Source of the DNA: Oscillospiraceae bacterium | GTDB lineage: Bacteria; Bacillota; Clostridia; Oscillospirales; Oscillospiraceae | Direction of reading: 5' to 3' | Length of the DNA stretch: 64,000 bases | Assembly (NCBI GenBank): GCA_015067615.1 | Contig: SVMD01000007.1 | Span: 1 to 64,000, forward strand | Shown here: piece after piece, positions 62,760 through 64,000 of the stretch | Position numbering within the stretch: position 1 is the first letter of the stretch | Layout of the letters: each line of letters begins with the position of its first letter | Translations under genes and position numbers: made by a program | The notes under the pieces: generated by a model | The model's input: the letters and a program-made list of their open reading frames with translations, nothing else | Told to the model about the DNA's origin: nothing | The model's database searches: none

Positions 62760-64000
62760 TTGTGTGCCATCGCTGGGATACTGAATTTGAACGTGGATGG
62801 GGAGATCCTGCAGCGGATGCTGTCCTCCATGGCCCGCCGGGGTCCGGATGAGGATGGGGTGGAGGGAGGACCGGACTGGGCGCTGCTCCATGCCCGGCTG
62901 ACCATCATCGATCCGGAGGGCGGTAAGCAGCCAATGAAGCTTGCCTGGGCTGGGGAGCGGTACACGCTGGTATATAATGGGGAGCTGTACAATACTGGGG
63001 AGCTGCGCCGGGAACTGATAACACTGGGCCATCAATTCAAGGGCCACTCGGATACGGAGGTGGTTCTCCACGGCTTTGCCCAGTGGGGGGAAGCGGTGCT
63101 GGAACGGATGAACGGGATATTTGCCTTGGCGGTGTATTTGGAAAAGGCCAAGCGTCTGTTCCTGGCCAGGGACCGGATCGGTGTCAAACCGCTTTTTTTT
63201 GCCATCCATGATGGCGGACTGCTCTTTGCTTCGGAGATCAAAACGATTCTCTGCTATCCGGGTGTCAGACCTCAGATCGATGCCCAGGGCTGTGCGGAGC
63301 TGATCATGCTGGGTCCGGGGAGACTCCCGGGCAGCGGCGTGTTCCGGGGGATCCGGGAGGTGGAGCCCGGCTGCTGCGGCTGGTATGAACAGGGTAGCCT
63401 GCGGCTTTGGCGATACTGGAAGCTTAAGGACAGGGAGCATACCCAATCCTTCCAGGAAACCTCGGATATGGTCCGGGAATTGGTTGTCGATGCGATCAAA
63501 CGGCAGATGGTTTCCGATGTGCCCCTGGGTACCTTCCTGTCCGGAGGGCTGGATTCCAGCATTATCAGTGCCGTATGTGCCGGGGAAATGCAGAAGCGGG
63601 GAGAGGTGCTGCAAACCTTTTCCGTGGACTATCGGGATAATGACTTATTTTTCGTTCCGGGTAAATTCCAGCCCAATTCCGACGGAGAATACATCCGGAT
63701 CATGCAGCGCTTCCTCGGGTCGGAACACCACGAAACGGTTCTGACGCCGGAGGATCTATTGGATGTATTGGAGGCTGCCACCCTGGCCCGGGACCTGCCC
63801 GGCATGGCGGATGTGGATTTCTCCCTGCTGGCCTTTTGCAGGGAAATACGGCCCTATGTGAAAATGGCCCTGTCCGGGGAGTGTGCAGACGAGATCTTCG
63901 GCGGATATCCCTGGTACCGGGACCCGGAGGTTCGGGCGCTGGAGGGCTTTCCCTGGGCCCAGAATACGATCTTCCGGGAGGAACTGCTCCATCCGGATAT
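62760..64000 (+). CDS. asnB: Asparagine synthase (glutamine-hydrolysing), 5' part
   Basis: Incomplete: the gene runs off the right edge, leaving ~413 codons. It starts at TTG 62760, giving Met-Cys2 in MCAIAGIL; Cys2 is the catalytic nucleophile of the glutaminase domain after Met removal. RRGPDEDG, VYNGELYN and GHSDTEVVLHGF are further class II amidotransferase motifs. The synthetase domain starts at ~235 with LGTFLSGGLDSS (ATP pyrophosphatase loop) and SGECADEIFGGY. It makes asparagine from aspartate and glutamine. Confidence 0.93.
   Translation, partial: MCAIAGILNLNVDGEILQRMLSSMARRGPDEDGVEGGPDWALLHARLTIIDPEGGKQPMKLAWAGERYTLVYNGELYNTGELRRELITLGHQFKGHSDTEVVLHGFAQWGEAVLERMNGIFALAVYLEKAKRLFLARDRIGVKPLFFAIHDGGLLFASEIKTILCYPGVRPQIDAQGCAELIMLGPGRLPGSGVFRGIREVEPGCCGWYEQGSLRLWRYWKLKDREHTQSFQETSDMVRELVVDAIKRQMVSDVPLGTFLSGGLDSSIISAVCAGEMQKRGEVLQTFSVDYRDNDLFFVPGKFQPNSDGEYIRIMQRFLGSEHHETVLTPEDLLDVLEAATLARDLPGMADVDFSLLAFCREIRPYVKMALSGECADEIFGGYPWYRDPEVRALEGFPWAQNTIFREELLHPD

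Overview
The window looks like chromosome from an anaerobic, low-oxygen-adapted gut Clostridium relative (Bacillota, class Clostridia; an Oscillospiraceae/Ruminococcaceae-type genome is the best guess). The reasons are strong AGGAGG-type ribosome binding sites, TTGACA/TATAAT promoters with 17-base spacers, moderately high GC, two kinds of [FeFe]-hydrogenase, a fermentative glycan diet (galacto-N-biose/lacto-N-biose phosphorylase, pullulanase, GH51, GH3), a probable ArgR regulon and spore-type peptidoglycan-binding proteins. No rRNA, tRNA, CRISPR array, insertion sequence or phage gene was recognised. The taxonomic call is inference from gene content only.

Layout. 1-521 is non-coding with several hairpins. 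522-11043 is a carbohydrate block: a divergent AraC regulator, a three-component sugar ABC importer, a small two-helix membrane protein and a GH112 phosphorylase form one probable operon for host-type Gal-beta-1,3-HexNAc sugars. It is followed by an HTH-methyltransferase fusion, a GH51 arabinofuranosidase and nagB, which would drain the amino sugar into glycolysis. 11044-17007 is a redox block: a group B [FeFe]-hydrogenase behind a leader with an intrinsic terminator, a LacX-like mutarotase, then an operon of a thioredoxin-like [2Fe-2S] protein, a PAS-containing sensory-type [FeFe]-hydrogenase homologue and a SpoIIE/PP2C phosphatase with an extra C-terminal domain. 17206-22807 holds a secreted type I pullulanase, a Gfo/Idh/MocA oxidoreductase and a fused CitX-CitG protein.

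23138-31126 is an arginine biosynthesis cluster in the order argG-argH-argC-argJ-argB-argD-argF, behind a consensus promoter embedded in ArgR-like half-boxes. 31460-37111 is a complete oligopeptide ABC importer, followed by tldD/tldE proteases and a transglutaminase-like lipoprotein (to 41055). On the minus strand, 41105-44655 encodes a heterodimeric ABC exporter with a palindromic operator over its start site. Then come recQ, a domain-swapped GH3 glucosidase, an ECF sigma/anti-sigma pair and gltX (minus).

52390-54499 contains a methyltransferase gene behind what reads like a complete ribosome-mediated transcription attenuator (leader peptide with two Trp codons, antiterminator and terminator), followed by trpS with its own promoter. 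54538-64000 is a mixed set: a CHAP-type hydrolase, three small overlapping uncharacterised genes, two very small genes (28 and 54 codons), a second AraC regulator, a phosphoesterase, coaX, pgsA, a three-gene peptidoglycan-binding/spore-type cluster and the start of an asparagine synthase running off the right edge.

The observations most worth following are the Trp-codon attenuator in front of the methyltransferase (52390-52611), the sensory hydrogenase-phosphatase operon with its unassigned phosphatase tail (13834-17007), the competing hairpins over the start of the second peptide-transporter gene (33175-33235) and the small uncharacterised genes around 55211-56332 and 58733-58897.
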